This document shows, in pieces, positions 1 through 9,009 of a stretch of DNA of 64,000 nt. Below the pieces are notes generated by a model. It did no database searches. It saw only the letters and a list, made by a program, of their open reading frames with translations, and was not told the origin of the DNA. Both the position numbers and the translations under genes were made by a program. Origin of the DNA: CAZIAK01 sp964537035 (GTDB taxonomy: Bacteria > Planctomycetota > B15-G4); assembly GCA_964537035.1 (NCBI GenBank), contig CAZIAK010000007.1:79051-143050 (forward strand), written 5' to 3'. Positions within the stretch are counted from its first letter, which is position 1. The number at the start of each line of letters is the position of its first letter.

Positions 1-82
1 TGCCTGAGATGGCCAGCCAACCCAGCACCAGCAGCACAGCCGCCGTGCCATTCAGCAGGGCGTGCAGAGCGGGTTGGGTCAC
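1..82 (-). CDS. DUF420 membrane protein, N-terminal fragment (runs off window start)
   Basis: The visible 27 codons start with GTG and read VTQPALHALLNGTAAVLLVL and onward, which resembles the N-terminus of DUF420 proteins (CtaM/YozB-like), where a PxLHAxLN stretch leads into the first membrane helix. The GTG overlaps the TGA of the upstream ctaB-SCO gene as GTGA, so the two are translationally coupled. DUF420 proteins commonly accompany cytochrome oxidase assembly genes, which fits the operon. Only the first helix is visible, so the assignment rests on a short match plus context. Confidence 0.6.
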   Translation of the reverse strand, partial: MTQPALHALLNGTAAVLLVLGWLAISG

Positions 83-1689
83 TTGCCCACGTTGTCCAGC
101 AAGACGATGTCCTCCCGGAGCTGCTCAAGGGCCAGACGGTCGTTGTAGTTGTAGTAGCCCCGCACATGGCCCTGCTTGTCCACCAGGGCGAACTTGCCGC
201 TGTGGAACATGGGCGGCATGCCCACCACTGGCTCTACGCCCGCGTTCACAGGAACACGAAAGCCCTCATCGGCCAGCTTCTGAATGGCCTCGTGGCTGCC
301 GGTGAGCAGGCGCCAGTCCTTGGCGTCGCCCTTGTGCCGGGCACGGTACTCTGCCAACACCTGGGGACTGTCCCGCCGAGGGTCGACGGTGATCGACAAG
401 AAGCGCGTGGGCAACCCCTCCTTGCTCAACTCGGCGAAGAGCTGGGACATGATCGGGCAGGGCCCAGCGCAGTGAGTGAAGATGAAGTCGACCACCCAGA
501 GGGAGCCCAGAAGCTGTTTCTTGCCAAAGGGCTTGGCGGCGTCGTCCAACAGGGCGAACTCGGGCAGCTCGCCGTGGTTGGTCAGGCCGGTGCCGTCGTC
601 GATGGGCTCAGGGCCTCCGGAGAGCAGCTCTTCGAGAGAGACCGTGCGGCTCTGCGGGGGCTCCACTGCTTCGGTCGCACCCTCAACAAGGGCGTCACCG
701 GAGGCCTCGACGTCACCCACGCCTTCGTCTGTGAGCGCGACCACGGGGGTGAGGCACGCGTCACAGGCCGGCTCTTCGGTCAACGCCGGGGCGCTGCCGG
801 AGTCGTTGGCGAGCGTGGTGTCCTGGCAGGCCACGTCGATGATCAGGGCCGCCATCACCGCGGGAAGGTAGACCACCGAAGCGATCACCACCTGCCGAGC
901 GCGCGCCCGATCAGGCCGCTTGCGAAAAGCCAGAGCCGCAACGAAGAACACGAGGCCGGCAGCCAGAGCGGCCAGGCCGTACTCAGCCCCGGCCACGCCG
1001 AGGAGCACAGGAATCACGGAGACAAGCATGACGGACATCACCTGCATGGGCATCTGCCAACGGAGCAGCGCATCTCCAGGGTCATCCCCGGAGAGCATGC
1101 GCAGGCCTCCGCTCGCATAGTCTTCGCGATACATCGATGCGATGGCGAAGAAGTGCGGCAGTTGCCAGAGAAAGACGAGTGCAAAGACGAGCCAGGAGAG
1201 CACTGTGGGACCACCGGCTGCAGCGGCTCCCACGATCACGGGCAAGGCGCCGGGCAGGGCGCCGACCCAGGTGTTCACCGAGGTGCGCTTCTTGAGCGGC
1301 GTGTAGATGACGAGGTAGGTGACGATGGCCAGCAACTGCCATAGCGTGGCCTCGCTTCCCGCGCCGAGAGCGAGAATGACGAAACCCACTGCCATGACCA
1401 CGCCACCACCCCAGGACACCTGTCGCTCTGTCAGCGCGCCCGTGCAGAGGGGGCGCCCAGCCGTCCGCGGCATCTTGGCGTCGGTCTCCCGCTCCAAGAA
1501 GTGATTGAGGGCGCACCCTGCGCCCGCCACGAGCAGGGTTCCCAGCAGGGCCCACGGCAAGGGTGACCAGTCGTTGGGCTTCTCCAGCACATACCCCGCC
1601 GCCGTGATCACCAGGACCAGCACAGCGATCCGGGGACGGATCAGGCCCGACAGGCCAGCAGCATCGAGGCGTGGTCTCTGGTCGGTCAC
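79..1689 (-). CDS. ctaB: Protoheme IX farnesyltransferase fused to a SCO1/SenC copper chaperone
   Basis: The protein has 536 residues. Residues of about 15-300 form a multi-helix UbiA/CyoE prenyltransferase that would convert heme B to heme O: it has the first aspartate-rich motif (NHFLERETDAKMPRT) and the second (REDYASGGLRML). After a linker of about 60 residues containing CDAC comes a complete SCO domain (about 370-536) with the copper-binding CAGPC near residue 406 and the distal His in MFHSGKFAL near residue 495. SCO proteins deliver copper to the CuA site of oxidase subunit II. The start is GTG at 1689, overlapping the ctaA stop as GTGA; reading further upstream gives only out-of-frame ctaA sequence. 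The fusion puts heme and copper supply for cytochrome oxidase on one chain. No frameshift or stop separates the halves. Confidence 0.93.
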   Translation of the reverse strand: MTDQRPRLDAAGLSGLIRPRIAVLVLVITAAGYVLEKPNDWSPLPWALLGTLLVAGAGCALNHFLERETDAKMPRTAGRPLCTGALTERQVSWGGGVVMAVGFVILALGAGSEATLWQLLAIVTYLVIYTPLKKRTSVNTWVGALPGALPVIVGAAAAGGPTVLSWLVFALVFLWQLPHFFAIASMYREDYASGGLRMLSGDDPGDALLRWQMPMQVMSVMLVSVIPVLLGVAGAEYGLAALAAGLVFFVAALAFRKRPDRARARQVVIASVVYLPAVMAALIIDVACQDTTLANDSGSAPALTEEPACDACLTPVVALTDEGVGDVEASGDALVEGATEAVEPPQSRTVSLEELLSGGPEPIDDGTGLTNHGELPEFALLDDAAKPFGKKQLLGSLWVVDFIFTHCAGPCPIMSQLFAELSKEGLPTRFLSITVDPRRDSPQVLAEYRARHKGDAKDWRLLTGSHEAIQKLADEGFRVPVNAGVEPVVGMPPMFHSGKFALVDKQGHVRGYYNYNDRLALEQLREDIVLLDNVGK

Positions 1690-2675
1690 GACGTCACGCC
1701 ATTTCGGGTGCGCAGCCAGAGCCGCAGCATCAGCAACCAGGTGAGCAGCAGCACCAAGGCGCCGTTGGTGACGTGGAGCGACGTGACGAACGGGGAGCGG
1801 CCCTGCCAGATCACCATGGCGCCCAGAAGGCCCTGCACCAGGATCACCAACGCGAGCACCGTGCTGTGTCGCTGCAGTGCGCTGCGGGCCGATCCGGCCA
1901 CCACGCAAAGGCGCCACACTGCCAAGGCGGCCACGAAAGCGAAGCCACGATGAGCCATGTGGATGATCACCCGCTCATCGATGAACTCGGGCAAGACCTC
2001 ACCCGCAGCAGAGAGGGGGAAGAAGGCCACGGCCAGGCCCGCTTCGGTGTGGCGCATCCAAGCACCCAGGATGAGCTGAATGAAGACGACCACCACGGCA
2101 AAGACCCCCGCAGAGCAAGCACGCCGGGTGGCCTTGCCGTCCGGGTCGTCCACGGCCTCCAGCTGGCCCAACTCTCCTGAGCTTGCCGCGGCCCACTCTG
2201 CTGAGAAGGCATAGGCCAGCCAGGCCGCCACGCAGAGAAAAGTCTGGGCCAGGGTGCCGTGACTGGCCGAGAGCCAACTGGGCAGGAGAAACCAGACCGT
2301 CAGCCCGCCGAGCAGCCCCTGCAGGCAGACCATGCCCAAGACGGCCACGGAGAGCCGGCGCGCCCACGCACGAGAGTCCGTGCGCACTGTCCAGATGGCG
2401 AGGATCACCGTGGCCAAACCGATCAGCGACGCCAGCGCCCGGTGACCGTGTTCGTGAAACACACCGCCCACCATGGACGGCCAGACCTTGCCATAACCCA
2501 GGGGCCAATCAGGCTCGGCCAGCCCTGCATTGTGGCTCTTGACCTGGGCGCCCGCGAAGATCAACAGCACGATCGAGCACACCAGACCGAAGGCGAAGAG
2601 CCGCCGGGGAGAAGACACAACCGCCCCGGCCGGAGCGGCCGAGGCGGTTGCTGTCCTGCGAGTCAGTGCGGTCAC
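1686..2675 (-). CDS. ctaA: Heme A synthase (COX15/CtaA family)
   Basis: This 329-residue polytopic membrane protein oxidises heme O to heme A for aa3/caa3-type oxidases. The family's four conserved histidine sites are visible: HEHGHR after the first extracytoplasmic segment, SHGTLAQ in the middle, HMAHRGFAF in the second half and SLHVTNGALV near the C-terminus. About eight hydrophobic helices are apparent. It is the first of three overlapping genes (ctaA, ctaB-SCO, DUF420) on the minus strand, all joined by GTGA overlaps. The pairing with ctaB shows that the organism makes heme A. Confidence 0.95.
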   Translation of the reverse strand: MTALTRRTATASAAPAGAVVSSPRRLFAFGLVCSIVLLIFAGAQVKSHNAGLAEPDWPLGYGKVWPSMVGGVFHEHGHRALASLIGLATVILAIWTVRTDSRAWARRLSVAVLGMVCLQGLLGGLTVWFLLPSWLSASHGTLAQTFLCVAAWLAYAFSAEWAAASSGELGQLEAVDDPDGKATRRACSAGVFAVVVVFIQLILGAWMRHTEAGLAVAFFPLSAAGEVLPEFIDERVIIHMAHRGFAFVAALAVWRLCVVAGSARSALQRHSTVLALVILVQGLLGAMVIWQGRSPFVTSLHVTNGALVLLLTWLLMLRLWLRTRNGVTS

Positions 2676-2738
2676 GTCAGGTCATCCGACGGGCCACGAG
2701 CAAGCACCCAAAAAGCACAGGGGCTTGCGCGGCAGTCC

Positions 2739-3488
2739 TTACTCGAAGGTCGCCTTGAAGGTGCCCGCGCCACCGGCGACGGTCACGGTGGTCTCGACTG
2801 TGCCCAGGCTCTCGTGCCAAAGGGTCACGCCGTAGTCGCCGTCAGGCAGATCGGCCGTGTTGACGGTCACGTTGCCGTCCGCATCAGACACGCCGAAGTA
2901 CGGGTGCTCCATGGAGAAGCACCAGGTGGTCATCCAGGGGTGCACGTCGCACTTGATCAGGATGGCCTCCTCGTCCTTCTTGAAGGTCTTCTTCACCTTC
3001 ATGTCCTTCATCGGCATGGCCAGGTTGAACTCTTTGTTCTTCTTGGGCATGGCATGGATGTTGTGCAGCGTGTCGTCGCTGTTGACGATCTCGATGTCCT
3101 GCTTCTTGACCATGCCGAACACGTGGGGCACGTAGGTGCAGCCGGTCTGGTCGAGAACCACGGGCTGCTCGGGAGCCTTGTAGCGCTTGTCGGGCACGCC
3201 GGTCAGGGACACGAAGACGTTCATCAGGCCGCCGCGGCCGTTGACCAGGACGGTCGAACGGGCCAGGCCGTCGGCGTGAGCGCCTTCGCAGACCGGGTCG
3301 CTGGAGATGTCGACCGGCGACGGGGCAGGAGCCTCACCCTTGAAGGAGACCTGGCCGGTGACGGCGGCCACCGCGGGCGCAGCGGCAGGTGCCTCGGTCT
3401 TGGCTGCGGGAGCCACGGCTTCCTGTGCGAGGCCGTTGGCGGCGAAGGACGTAGCGATGAGGACGACCAGAGCGGTCTTGGCAAGCAT
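2739..3488 (-). CDS. Secreted cupredoxin-like protein
   Basis: The 249-residue protein begins with a signal peptide (MLAKTALVVLIATSFAANGLAQ) followed by an Ala/Pro-rich spacer. The body resembles plastocyanin/methylamine-utilisation-type beta-sandwich proteins: DIEIVNSDDTLHNIHAMP and IKCDVHPWMTTW supply a His, Cys, His, Met set as in type 1 copper sites. The C-terminal 60 residues look like a carboxypeptidase-regulatory or transthyretin-like fold (DADGNVTVNTADLPDGDYGV). The start was placed at ATG 3488, ahead of the signal peptide and behind a GAGG 8 nt upstream. It lies 63 nt upstream of ctaA on the same strand, so a copper or electron-transfer role with the oxidase genes is plausible but inferred. 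Confidence 0.75.
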   Translation of the reverse strand: MLAKTALVVLIATSFAANGLAQEAVAPAAKTEAPAAAPAVAAVTGQVSFKGEAPAPSPVDISSDPVCEGAHADGLARSTVLVNGRGGLMNVFVSLTGVPDKRYKAPEQPVVLDQTGCTYVPHVFGMVKKQDIEIVNSDDTLHNIHAMPKKNKEFNLAMPMKDMKVKKTFKKDEEAILIKCDVHPWMTTWCFSMEHPYFGVSDADGNVTVNTADLPDGDYGVTLWHESLGTVETTVTVAGGAGTFKATFE

Positions 3489-3756
3489 GTTGGAAACCTC
3501 GGGATCAGAAAGCAGGAAGGTGTGAGGGAGAGGGCCAGGGCGACGGGTGCCGTCCCTGAAGTCTGCCGTTTTTCTGCTGCTCGACAGACACGCCGAAAGC
3601 ATATGTGTTCGCCCCCGTAGGGGGAAGCGCAGTCGTTCCGCACGGATCGGACGAGGAGCGGGACGACAGCCGGCCACCGCCCCGAAATCACGGAGCGATG
3701 GCCGGTTTTGAGCCCTCTACCCACCGTCAAGACAGGCGCGGGGCTCGGCAGAACGA

Positions 3757-5379
3757 CTAGTACATGTCGTCCATGCCACCGCCAGCTGCCACAGCCGGCT
3801 TGTCCTCGGGGATCTCCGCCACCAAGGCGTCCGTGGTCAGCAGCAGGGCGGCCACCGAAGCGGCGTGCTGCAGGGCTGAACGGGTGACCTTGGCCGGATC
3901 GATGATGCCCGCCTTGACCATGTCGACCATCTCGCCGGCACCGGCGTTGAAGCCCATGTTGCCCTTGGCGTTGGTCACCTGGTTGACCACGATGGAGGCG
4001 TCGAAGCCCGCGTTGTCGGCGATCTGCCGGCAAGGCACGGCCACCGCGCGGCGCACGATGTCCACGCCGAGGCGCTCGTCACCTACAGACTCGAGGGCGT
4101 CGAGAACCGACGAAGCCTTGATCAGAGCCACACCGCCACCGGGCAGGATGCCCTCTTCGACCGCTGCGCGCGTGGCGTGCAGGGCGTCTTCGACCCGAGC
4201 CTTCTTCTCCTTCATCTCGACTTCGGTGGCCGCGCCCACGTTGATCTGGGCGACACCGCCGGCGAGCTTGGCCAGGCGCTCCTGGAGCTTCTCGCTGTCG
4301 TAGTCAGAGGTGCTGCGATCGAGTTCGGCACGAATCTGAGCGATACGACCCTGGATGTCGGCCTTCTTGCCACCACCCTCGATGACGATCGAGTCGTCCT
4401 TGGTGATCGTGACGTGCTTGGCCGAGCCGAGAATCGACAGGTCGGCGGTCTCGAGGTTGATGCCCAGGTCTTCCATGACCGCGGTGCCACCGGTGAGGAC
4501 GGCGATGTCCTCGAGCATGGCCTTGCGACGATCACCGAAGCCAGGTGCCTTCACGGCGCAGGCGTTGAACACGCCGCGCAGCTTGTTGACCACCAGGGTT
4601 GCCAGGGCCTCGCCGTCGATGTCCTCGGCGATGATCAGCAGGGGACGACCCGACTTGGCCACCTGCTCGAGCAGGGGCAGCATGTCCTTGATCGACGAGA
4701 TCTTCTTCTCGTGGATCAGGATCAGCGGGTTCTCGAGCTCGACCTCCATCTTCTCGAGGTTGGTCACGAAGTGCGGCGAGAGGTAGCCCTTGTCGAACTG
4801 CATGCCCTCGACCCACTCGATCTCGGTGGCCAGCGACTTGCCCTCTTCGACCGTGATCACGCCGTCCTTGCCCACACGCTCCATGGCGTCAGCAATGCGC
4901 AGACCGATCTCGGTGTCGTTGTTGGCCGCGATGGTGGCCACCTGCTCGATGTCCTTGCGGGTCTTCACCGGCGAGGACATCTTGCCCAGCTTGGTCACGA
5001 CGGCGTTGACAGCGTTCTCCACGCCACGCTTGAGCTGCAGCGGGTTGGCGCCGGCGGTGACGACCTTCAAGCCCTGCTCGAAGATGGCCTCGGCCAGAAC
5101 CGTCGCGGTGGTGGTGCCGTCACCGGCGACGTCAGAGGTCTTGCTCGCGACCTCCTTCACCATCTGCGCACCCATGTTCTCGTAGGCGTTCTCCAGCTCG
5201 ACTTCCTTGGCCACGGTCACACCATCCTTGGTGACCGTGGGCGAACCGAAGGAGCGCTGAAGGACCACGTTACGGCCGCGGGGGCCGAGGGTGACCTTCA
5301 CCGCGCGAGCGAGCTTGTTGACACCGGCGCGAATCAGGTCGCGAGCTTCGATGTCGTAGGCAATTTTCTTGGCAGCCAT
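3757..5379 (-). CDS. groEL: Chaperonin GroEL (Hsp60)
   Basis: This is a complete 540-residue chaperonin with the hallmark stretches [50 protein letters not shown] and GGGVALI. Instead of the long GGM-repeat tail it ends GGGMDDMY, so the flexible tail is short. It folds client proteins in a double-ring complex with GroES and ATP. It lies 39 nt downstream of groES on the minus strand, the usual bicistronic arrangement. Confidence 0.98.
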   Translation of the reverse strand: MAAKKIAYDIEARDLIRAGVNKLARAVKVTLGPRGRNVVLQRSFGSPTVTKDGVTVAKEVELENAYENMGAQMVKEVASKTSDVAGDGTTTATVLAEAIFEQGLKVVTAGANPLQLKRGVENAVNAVVTKLGKMSSPVKTRKDIEQVATIAANNDTEIGLRIADAMERVGKDGVITVEEGKSLATEIEWVEGMQFDKGYLSPHFVTNLEKMEVELENPLILIHEKKISSIKDMLPLLEQVAKSGRPLLIIAEDIDGEALATLVVNKLRGVFNACAVKAPGFGDRRKAMLEDIAVLTGGTAVMEDLGINLETADLSILGSAKHVTITKDDSIVIEGGGKKADIQGRIAQIRAELDRSTSDYDSEKLQERLAKLAGGVAQINVGAATEVEMKEKKARVEDALHATRAAVEEGILPGGGVALIKASSVLDALESVGDERLGVDIVRRAVAVPCRQIADNAGFDASIVVNQVTNAKGNMGFNAGAGEMVDMVKAGIIDPAKVTRSALQHAASVAALLLTTDALVAEIPEDKPAVAAGGGMDDMY

Positions 5380-5418
5380 TTGTGTTCTGTCTCTTGTCTG
5401 GATTGCGGGGTTTGCGGG

Positions 5419-5751
5419 TCAGCTGACGATGGCGAGGATTTCATCCTCGCGCACGATCAGGAACTTCTGGCCGCCGACGCTGATCTCGTTGCCAGCGTAG
5501 GAGGAGAAGATGATCCGGTCGTTCTTCTCGATCTGGGGCGCCACGCGCTCACCAGAGTCGTTCAACTTGCCGTCGCCCACGGCGATGACCACGCCCTCCT
5601 GGGGCTTCTCCTTGGCGCTGTCGGGCAGCAGGATGCCGCCAGCAGAGCGCTCTTCGGCCTCGAGCCGCTGCACGAGCACGTTGTCGTTCAGGGGGGTGAG
5701 GTTCGTCTTCGCGGCGCTCTTGGCGACCTTCTTCTTCGTCTTCGTGGCCAT
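5419..5751 (-). CDS. groES: Co-chaperonin GroES (Hsp10)
   Basis: The 110-residue protein has a lysine/alanine-rich N-terminal extension of about 15 residues before the conserved LTPLNDNVLVQRLEAEERSAGG start and the mobile loop GGILLPDSAKEKPQEG; the core ends FLIVREDEILAIV. GroES caps the GroEL ring. It is the first gene of the groES-groEL operon. No CIRCE inverted repeat is visible in the 60 nt upstream, so HrcA control is not supported by the sequence. Confidence 0.97.
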   Translation of the reverse strand: MATKTKKKVAKSAAKTNLTPLNDNVLVQRLEAEERSAGGILLPDSAKEKPQEGVVIAVGDGKLNDSGERVAPQIEKNDRIIFSSYAGNEISVGGQKFLIVREDEILAIVS

Positions 5752-5812
5752 GGGGCAGGGCTCTCCTGTGGTCTGTCTGTTGAAAGTGGTTGAGGGTTGA
5801 TCGAGTACGGGG

Positions 5813-6244
5813 TCAGAGCGTGAGCTCGAGCAGGATCTGGTCTACAGCCTGCCGCAACTCTTGTGCTTGAAAGGGCTTACCGATGAACGAGCGGCCAATG
5901 GTCTCGCAGGTCCGGCGGATCTCGCGGTCGCGGTTGCCCGACATGAAGATGGTGGGGATCCGTCGAGGCCGGCTGGTTCGGGCGGGCGCACCGCCCGTGG
6001 GAGCGATCCAGGCGCCTTGCAGGTACCGTTGCAGCACTTCAATACCGGTCATCCCGGGCATCTCGACGTCGAGGATCAAGAAGTCGATGGAATCGTGCAG
6101 CAGCCTGGCGAACGCATCCGCCCCGCTCCCCACCGTGACAATGCGCAGTTCTTGGCGGTCGGACAGCAAATCCACCACGGAACGCCTCATGGAGACGTCG
6201 TCGTCTCCGATGAGCACCGTGTGGGTCTGCCGAGTGGAGTCCAT
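5813..6244 (-). CDS. Single-domain response regulator (CheY-like receiver)
   Basis: The 143-residue protein contains a receiver domain only: acidic pair in GDDDVSMR, phospho-acceptor Asp in FLILDVEMPGMTG, conserved Ser in FMSGNRD and Lys in FIGKPF. It has no output domain. Between beta4 and the phosphosite helix there is an unusual basic, proline-rich insert of about 20 residues (roughly GAWIAPTGGAPARTSRPRR). The start at ATG 6244 gives MDSTRQTHTVLIGDDD; longer reading upstream is not domain-like. It lies 61 nt from groES on the same strand, and no histidine kinase is adjacent. Confidence 0.85.
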   Translation of the reverse strand: MDSTRQTHTVLIGDDDVSMRRSVVDLLSDRQELRIVTVGSGADAFARLLHDSIDFLILDVEMPGMTGIEVLQRYLQGAWIAPTGGAPARTSRPRRIPTIFMSGNRDREIRRTCETIGRSFIGKPFQAQELRQAVDQILLELTL

Positions 6245-6454
6245 GAACCAAGTCCGAAGAGCGGGAGGTGAAGTCCGAAAAGCAAACGGAGTGCCAATGG
6301 GCTGGCCAAGACCGGGGAGCCCGGGCCGTCTCCTATTCGCCGCCCCTCGGGGTCTTCGGAGTCGGGCACGGCTCTTCGGCTCCCCCGCCACGGGCGGCCC
6401 CCTGCCAGATTGGCGGTTATTCGGGGGAGACGGCCAGGGACGGACGGTGCCGAA

Positions 6455-7171
6455 ATGACAGGGAGCCGCCACGAGCGCCTGGCCAACACCCGCCTCTACC
6501 TGATCGCCACCGCCGATCGGGCCCCTGCGCCCAGCCCGGACTGGTTGGCTCGAGTTCGCGCTGCGGTCGAGGGCGGGGTGGGAGCAGTCCAGCTGCGGCA
6601 GAAGGGCGCCAGCACGGCGGTGCGCCGGGTCTGGCTGGACCAGTTGCGCGATGTGGTTGGCCCCGAGGTGCTGCTGCTGGTCAACGACGACCTGGGGGCT
6701 GTCCACCAGGCCCACGGCGCCCTGCTAGCGGATGGCCTGCACCTGGGCCGAGCCGATGCTGAGGCCCTGGGCGGGCACGGCGGGTCCCACGCAGAGCGCC
6801 GCCATCGCGGCCTGGCCCATGCCCGAGGCGCCCTGGGCCCCGAGCTGCTGCTAGGGACATCCACTCGTACGGCTGCCGAGATCACCGCTGCCCTGGCAGC
6901 CGGAGCGGACCACGTGGGCTTCGGCGCCATGTCCGTGAGCACCACCAAGCCCGGCGCGCCCCCGGCCCGGCCCGAGGAGTTGGCCCGCTGCCTGAAACGA
7001 TTCCCCGGCCTGCCGATCTTCCCCATCGGCGGGGTCAACCTGGCGACCCTGCTGGCCTGGGTGACCCTGGGCGCTCGACAGGCCGCCGTGGGCAGCGCGG
7101 TGCTGCAGGCGAGCGACCCTCAAGCCAGCGCCGCTGCGCTCTCTGAGTTGTTCACCCACAACATAGCCTGA
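6455..7171 (+). CDS. thiE: Thiamine-phosphate synthase
   Basis: ThiE joins hydroxymethylpyrimidine pyrophosphate and thiazole phosphate to give thiamine phosphate. This TIM-barrel protein of about 238 residues shows the expected order of motifs: LYLIATADR, GVGAVQLRQKGAS, LLVNDDLGAVHQAHGALLADGLHLG, LLGTSTRTAAEI, GADHVGFGAMSVSTTKPGAP, FPIGGVN and AAVGSAVLQA. An in-frame ATG at 6410 is also possible, but 6455 gives a more usual N-terminal length. No TPP riboswitch motif is seen upstream, and no other thiamine gene is adjacent. It is divergent from the response regulator. Confidence 0.9.
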   Translation: MTGSRHERLANTRLYLIATADRAPAPSPDWLARVRAAVEGGVGAVQLRQKGASTAVRRVWLDQLRDVVGPEVLLLVNDDLGAVHQAHGALLADGLHLGRADAEALGGHGGSHAERRHRGLAHARGALGPELLLGTSTRTAAEITAALAAGADHVGFGAMSVSTTKPGAPPARPEELARCLKRFPGLPIFPIGGVNLATLLAWVTLGARQAAVGSAVLQASDPQASAAALSELFTHNIA

Positions 7172-7270
7172 CCGCTTCACCGAGGCCCCGGCACGCCCTC
7201 GCGACGCACTCCGCGAAGAGGTCAGATCAGCGGCCAGCGGGGACGGCCCGTCACCCCCACAGCCGTGCGC

Positions 7271-7276
7271 TAGAAT
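7271..7276 (+). promoter_or_regulatory. Candidate -10 element (GCTAGAAT type)
   Basis: TAGAAT preceded by GC lies 71 nt before the chosen start of the sulfatase-like gene. The same GCTAnnnT word recurs upstream of several other genes here. No convincing -35 was found. Confidence 0.35.
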
Positions 7277-7346
7277 GCCGCCCCGGCCCAACTCTCGTCG
7301 CCCTCACGCGCACGAACGTCACTCCCTTCTCCACGAACTGACACCG

Positions 7347-8879
7347 ATGGCGTCACGTCCTCGCCGCCGATCGCTGGGCCTGGCCCCCAGGCCCTCGCTC
7401 GCCCGGGCGCTTTGCGTGGGAGTCCTGCTCGTGGGGACTCTGCTGATCGGCGAGTCCCACGGCCAGACGATGCTCGGTACCTCTGCCATTGGCGAGCCCA
7501 GCGTCGGCCCGCGACCGTCAGTGGTGTTGATCGTGGTCGACACCCTGCGCGCCGATCACCTGGGCTGCTACGGCTACGGGCGCGACACGAGCCCGCACAT
7601 CGATCGCCTCGCGGCCCGTGGTGTGCGCTTCAACAACACCATCGCCCAGTCATCGTGGACCCTGCCCAGCATGATCTCGCTGATGACCGGCCAGTACGTT
7701 CTGGGCACCACGCCGCAGCTGCCGGGCGACACCAAGGCCATGGCCGAGCTGTTCTCCGCCCAGGGCTACCAGACCGCCGCTTTCGTTGGCAATGACGTGG
7801 TCGGCCGCCCCGAAGGTTTCAGCCGGGGCTTTGACGTGTTCCGCTCGCTGGATGACCTCGAACCGGCACAAGCTGAAGCCATCCAGAATAACGTGCATTC
7901 CCTCGGCGCCGTGGTGAATGAACACGAGCTGGACTGGGTCGGGGACAACGCCGAGGCACCTTTCTTTCTCTACGTCCACCACATGGACCCTCACCGACCC
8001 TACCGGCCTCTCACGGACTCGCCTCCTTTTGCCGAGGGCTACGAGCCCATCGACGAGGCGCGCAGAAATCGATACGAACTCTTCCTGGAGGGACGGCCCG
8101 ATCTGCGAGACAGCGCCGAGGGTCAGCTCCAGCGCATCCGGGACACGATCCAACGCTACGACGCCGACGTGTCCTACGTCGACGCTCGGGTCGGTGAGCT
8201 GCTCGAAGGACTCGAGACGCTCGGCCTGATGGAGAACACGGTGGTCGCCCTGGCCGCCGATCACGGAGAAGCCCTCTTCGACCGCCTCGAGTATCCCGAG
8301 CTGGTGCGCCGCCAAGGTCCGCCGAAAGATCAACGCCTTGCGGACTACTTCAAGAACGGCCACGGCAAGCACCTCTATCGAGAGCTCGTGGCCACGCCTT
8401 TGATCTTCGCTGGCCCTGGTATCGACGAGGGACGCGTGGTGACGGAGACCGTGCCCAACGTCGCCGTGCTGCCCACCCTGCTAGAGCTGGCCACGGGCCA
8501 GGTGGTCGACGACCGCGACGGCACCAGCCTGGTCAGCGCCCTCACGACCGAGACCTTCACCGTCGACCAGAACCGCCTGCTCTACTCGTGGTGCGCCCAG
8601 GCCACGGGGGTGTTTCATCCCAAGCGCCAGCTGATGCTGGTCCGACCGAACCCGGCCGGCATCGACTTCGGCCTCACGCTCAAGCTGTTCAACCTGATCG
8701 ACGACCCGGGCGAGGATCACAACGCCTTGCAGGGGGACGACGAGAAGACGCAGCTGACGGCGAAGCTGCTGGCCGCAGAACTCGTCGAGCGGGAGCAGCT
8801 CGCCCTGACCCAGGAGCAGTCTGCCGAGTACCTGGAGGCCACCCTGCGTAAAATGCGCGAACTGGGATATGTCCGCTGA
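7347..8879 (+). CDS. Sulfatase-like alkaline phosphatase superfamily hydrolase with a Thr nucleophile
   Basis: The 510-residue protein starts with a signal anchor or peptide (about residues 15-40) and then the sulfatase fold: VVLIVVDTLRADHLGCYGYGRDTSPHID with the metal-binding Asp, SSWTLPSMISLMTGQ at the nucleophile and LAADHGEALFD for the second metal site. Canonical sulfatases have C/S-x-P-S-R; here the aligned residues are T-L-P-S-M. Formylglycine cannot form, and the enzyme is better described as a phosphodiesterase- or phosphotransferase-like member. The start at ATG 7347 (MASRPRRR) precedes the hydrophobic segment. The substrate cannot be deduced. It follows thiE by 175 nt. Confidence 0.8.
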   Translation: MASRPRRRSLGLAPRPSLARALCVGVLLVGTLLIGESHGQTMLGTSAIGEPSVGPRPSVVLIVVDTLRADHLGCYGYGRDTSPHIDRLAARGVRFNNTIAQSSWTLPSMISLMTGQYVLGTTPQLPGDTKAMAELFSAQGYQTAAFVGNDVVGRPEGFSRGFDVFRSLDDLEPAQAEAIQNNVHSLGAVVNEHELDWVGDNAEAPFFLYVHHMDPHRPYRPLTDSPPFAEGYEPIDEARRNRYELFLEGRPDLRDSAEGQLQRIRDTIQRYDADVSYVDARVGELLEGLETLGLMENTVVALAADHGEALFDRLEYPELVRRQGPPKDQRLADYFKNGHGKHLYRELVATPLIFAGPGIDEGRVVTETVPNVAVLPTLLELATGQVVDDRDGTSLVSALTTETFTVDQNRLLYSWCAQATGVFHPKRQLMLVRPNPAGIDFGLTLKLFNLIDDPGEDHNALQGDDEKTQLTAKLLAAELVEREQLALTQEQSAEYLEATLRKMRELGYVR

Positions 8880-9009
8880 TATCGGGCCTCAATCGCTCAA
8901 GCTGAATCGTCCAGACCGTCGAAAGAGAGGCTGTCGTCGGTCGCTTGTTCGCTGACAGTACCATGGCCCACCGAAGCCGATCCCGAAGGCACCACCTCAC
9001 GGTCAGCAC

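Noticed and set aside
4177..5793. Long plus-strand open frame opposite groEL-groES (538 codons)
   Set aside because: It lies antisense to clear chaperonin genes and has Val/Asp/His/Leu/Gln-rich composition typical of mirror frames in high-GC DNA. The same applies to large frames opposite ligA (22406-24697) and the PVC protein (44997-47630).
5752..5812. Possible CIRCE element before groES
   Set aside because: No TTAGCACTC / GAGTGCTAA inverted repeat is visible.
6245..6454. Possible TPP riboswitch before thiE
   Set aside because: No CTGAGA / GAACCTGA-type THI-box motifs are present.
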